From: CAJJBL01 sp964519035
Lineage (GTDB): Bacteria; Pseudomonadota; Alphaproteobacteria; Puniceispirillales; Marisalimonadaceae
Assembly: GCA_964519035.1 (NCBI GenBank)
Contig: CAZFKZ010000037.1
Span: 1-16,786, forward strand
Reading direction: 5' to 3'
Length of the DNA: 16,786 nt
Below are positions 15,222-16,786 of the stretch, one piece after another (positions within the stretch are counted from its first letter, which is position 1; each line of letters opens with the position of its first letter). The notes under the pieces are model-generated. The model was given only the letters and a program-made list of their open reading frames with translations. It made no database searches and was not told the origin of the DNA. The position numbers were made by a program, and so were the translations under genes.

Positions 15222-15680
15222 ATGGTTATTATCAACAATCCTTCTGAAATTGAAACTTATATAGATAAACCTTTAACGCCTAGTGAATGGTATCATGTGA
15301 CACAGGATAGAATAAATAATTTTGCAGATGCAACATCTGATCATCAATGGATACATATAGATGTAGAAAGAGCTGAAAAAGAAATGCCCGACGGTAAAAC
15401 TATAGCTCATGGATATTTCATGGTCTCTTTATTGCCAAAATTAGCAGCTGAAAATGCTAAAATAAATAATACGTCAAGGACCTTAAATTATGGATCTGAC
15501 AAAGTTAGATTTATTAATATGGTAAAAGTAGGTTCATATGTCAGATTAAACCGAACTATTATATCATGTGATAAAATGAATAATGGGGGATTTCGGGTTG
15601 TAAATAAATGTGAGTTAGAAATCCAAGGTGAAAATAAGCCAGGTTTTATAGCTGAAACAATATCTTTAGTTTTTCCATAA
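15222..15680 (+). CDS. MaoC-type (R)-enoyl-CoA hydratase / hot-dog dehydratase
   Basis: A 152-residue single hot-dog protein. The hydratase-2 signature is clear: the stretch FADATSDHQWIHID (34-47) holds the catalytic pair D40 and H45 with the normal five-residue spacing, followed by GKTIAHGYFMVSL (58-70). It should hydrate trans-2-enoyl-CoA or an analogous CoA ester to the (R)-3-hydroxy form, in the cytosol. The length is that of stand-alone MaoC/NodN-like hydratases (about 150). It begins behind a GAGAG ribosome binding site and is followed after 27 bp by the MDR reductase gene, so the two probably form a small operon. They could serve fatty-acid or polyester metabolism, or handle acyl-CoA from the aromatic operon; the sequence does not decide. 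Confidence 0.9.
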   Translation: MVIINNPSEIETYIDKPLTPSEWYHVTQDRINNFADATSDHQWIHIDVERAEKEMPDGKTIAHGYFMVSLLPKLAAENAKINNTSRTLNYGSDKVRFINMVKVGSYVRLNRTIISCDKMNNGGFRVVNKCELEIQGENKPGFIAETISLVFP

Positions 15681-15707
15681 ATATAACTTGAAGAGTAAGG
15701 AATAATA

Positions 15708-16676
15708 ATGAAAGCAGTAGTTTGTAATAATTTTGGTCCAATTCAAAATATTGAATATAAAGACATTAAAGAACCCAAAATTGAAGAAAATAATATTATT
15801 GTAGAAGTTAAATCAATAGGTGTAAATTTTCCTGATGGTCTTCTCGTTCAAGGAAAATATCAATTAAAGCCTGAAACACCATTTACTCCAGGAATGGAAG
15901 TAGCAGGAACTGTAATTGAAGTTGGAGAGAATGTTACTAAGTTTAAAATTGGTGATAGAGTTGCTGCATTATCTCAATTAGGGGGGTATGCGGAACAAAC
16001 AGCTGTTAAAGAAAGCTCTGTTTTTAAAATTCCCAATGATATGTCATTTGACGATTCATGCGCCCTACTATGTGCTTATGGCACATCGCATTATGCACTC
16101 AAACAAAGGGGACAGTTAAAAAAAAATGAAACACTAGTTGTTTTGGGAGCTTCTGGTTCAACTGGGATAGCCGCTATTCAGATAGGTAAAATTATAGGAG
16201 CAAAAGTAATTGCAGTTGCATCAACTGAAGAAAAACGACAAATAGCTAAAGAGTATGGTGCTGATATAACTTTAGGATATGATAACCTTAAAGAAGAATT
16301 AAAAACTATTTCAAATGGTAAAGGTATTGACGTTATATTTGATCCTGTTGGTGGAGATATTTTTGATACAGTTGCTAGAACTATGGGAAGAAAAGGAAGG
16401 TTATTAGTTATAGGATTTGCATCCGGTACTATACCTAAATTAGCTGTTAATTTAGCCTTAGTTAAAGAATTTAGTGTAGTTGGTGTTTTTTGGGGAGCTT
16501 TTACAAGAGGTGAACCAGAAGAATATTCTAAGAACATGATAGAGTTATTTAATTGGCATCAACGCGGATTGGTTAAACCTCTTATTGAAGAGCATTATAG
16601 GCTATCAGAAGCAGCTGTAGTTTTAGAAAAAATTCTTACCAGAGGAGCTAAAGGCAAAATCATTCTAAAACCTTAA
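15708..16676 (+). CDS. NADPH:quinone oxidoreductase-like MDR protein (zinc-free)
   Basis: A 322-residue medium-chain dehydrogenase/reductase of the quinone oxidoreductase (QOR) branch. The N-terminal GroES-like domain has GMEVAGTV (62-69) and GDRVAAL, with no zinc-binding Cys/His set. The Rossmann domain has the dinucleotide loop GASGSTG (147-153); a downstream DPVGGD segment is typical of QOR/acryloyl-CoA-reductase-like proteins. It probably reduces an alpha,beta-unsaturated ketone, quinone or enoyl-CoA with NADPH. An AAGGA ribosome binding site precedes the ATG. Paired with a MaoC hydratase, a role in the interconversion of enoyl-CoA and acyl-CoA is plausible (inference). It is full length, and no terminator hairpin is evident after it. 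Confidence 0.9.
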   Translation: MKAVVCNNFGPIQNIEYKDIKEPKIEENNIIVEVKSIGVNFPDGLLVQGKYQLKPETPFTPGMEVAGTVIEVGENVTKFKIGDRVAALSQLGGYAEQTAVKESSVFKIPNDMSFDDSCALLCAYGTSHYALKQRGQLKKNETLVVLGASGSTGIAAIQIGKIIGAKVIAVASTEEKRQIAKEYGADITLGYDNLKEELKTISNGKGIDVIFDPVGGDIFDTVARTMGRKGRLLVIGFASGTIPKLAVNLALVKEFSVVGVFWGAFTRGEPEEYSKNMIELFNWHQRGLVKPLIEEHYRLSEAAVVLEKILTRGAKGKIILKP

Positions 16677-16712
16677 AACTTGATGTTATTGCTGTGGTAA
16701 AATTTAAAGTGT

Positions 16713-16728
16713 AAATTAAATTTAATTT
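16713..16728. repeat. Perfect 16-bp AT-only palindrome
   Basis: AAATTAAATTTAATTT is identical to its own reverse complement. It lies in the 110-bp spacer after the QOR-like gene and is followed by a short T-rich run. It has no loop and no G/C pairs, so it is a poor intrinsic terminator. It could be a regulator half-site pair or simply a product of AT richness. Confidence 0.5.
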
Positions 16729-16750
16729 TTATTAGTAAAAATTGACAATA

Positions 16751-16786
16751 ATGGAGATAAGAAAAATAAAATTGCACTTACTAACA
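16751..16786 (+). CDS. Possible 5' end of a further gene (cut by window edge)
   Basis: An ATG at 16751 opens a frame of 12 codons to the window end (MEIRKIKLHLLT). The basic residues followed by hydrophobic ones could begin a signal peptide, but 12 residues are too few to tell. TTGACA at 16742 might be a -35 box of a later start, and GGAG at 16753 could instead be a ribosome binding site for the downstream TTG at 16772. Very uncertain. Confidence 0.2.
   Translation, partial: MEIRKIKLHLLT

Noticed and set aside
16677..16786. Intrinsic terminator after the QOR-like gene
   Set aside because: The only symmetry is an AT-only palindrome without a loop or G/C stem, so no supported terminator.
1..16786. 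CRISPR arrays, tRNA genes, insertion sequences, att sites and toxin-antitoxin or phage-defence genes
   Set aside because: No regularly spaced repeats, cloverleaf-like segments, transposase or integrase motifs were seen; spacers are too short to hold them.

Overview
The window is a strongly AT-rich, densely packed stretch of bacterial chromosome (about 30% GC by eye). Almost all spacers are under 70 bp, and I see no mobile elements, tRNA or rRNA. The base composition, compactness and gene content suggest a streamlined marine heterotroph, perhaps an alphaproteobacterium. The lineage is inferred and cannot be fixed from the sequence.

Layout: eleven plus-strand genes (4-14160) run head to tail with gaps of -4 to 65 bp and look like one catabolic operon in two modules. 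Module A (4-8586) encodes a three-subunit molybdenum hydroxylase of the xanthine dehydrogenase/CO dehydrogenase family. Its 2Fe-2S subunit comes first and is separated from the other two subunits by an acyl-CoA ligase, a cupin, an HpaB-type flavin monooxygenase and a crotonase-fold enzyme. The large subunit carries a fused C-terminal CoxG (SRPBCC) domain, and the FAD subunit overlaps it by 4 bp. Module B (8620-14160) is the core of the aerobic benzoyl-CoA (box) pathway: benzoate-CoA ligase, an alpha/beta hydrolase, BoxC and BoxB. A convergent gene for a DapA/NAL-family aldolase or lyase follows (14172-15110, minus strand). A divergent pair on the plus strand comes next, a MaoC-type hydratase (15222-15680) and a zinc-free quinone-oxidoreductase-like MDR protein (15708-16676). 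The last 110 bp are intergenic, with a possible gene start at the edge.

How they may work together: module B would activate benzoate to benzoyl-CoA, epoxidise the ring (BoxB, needing a BoxA reductase not present here) and open it hydrolytically (BoxC). The product would go to beta-ketoadipyl-CoA after oxidation by BoxD, also absent. Module A has the parts expected for a second CoA-thioester route for a ring acid: ligase, Mo-dependent ring hydroxylation and a crotonase-family hydrolase or hydratase. This is the logic of the 2-furoate (Hmf) pathway, here with an added HpaB-type oxygenase and cupin. Its true substrate is unknown. The most interesting points are this composite operon, the CoxL-CoxG fusion, the split Mo-enzyme genes, and an apparent His/Tyr exchange in the HpaB-like active site.
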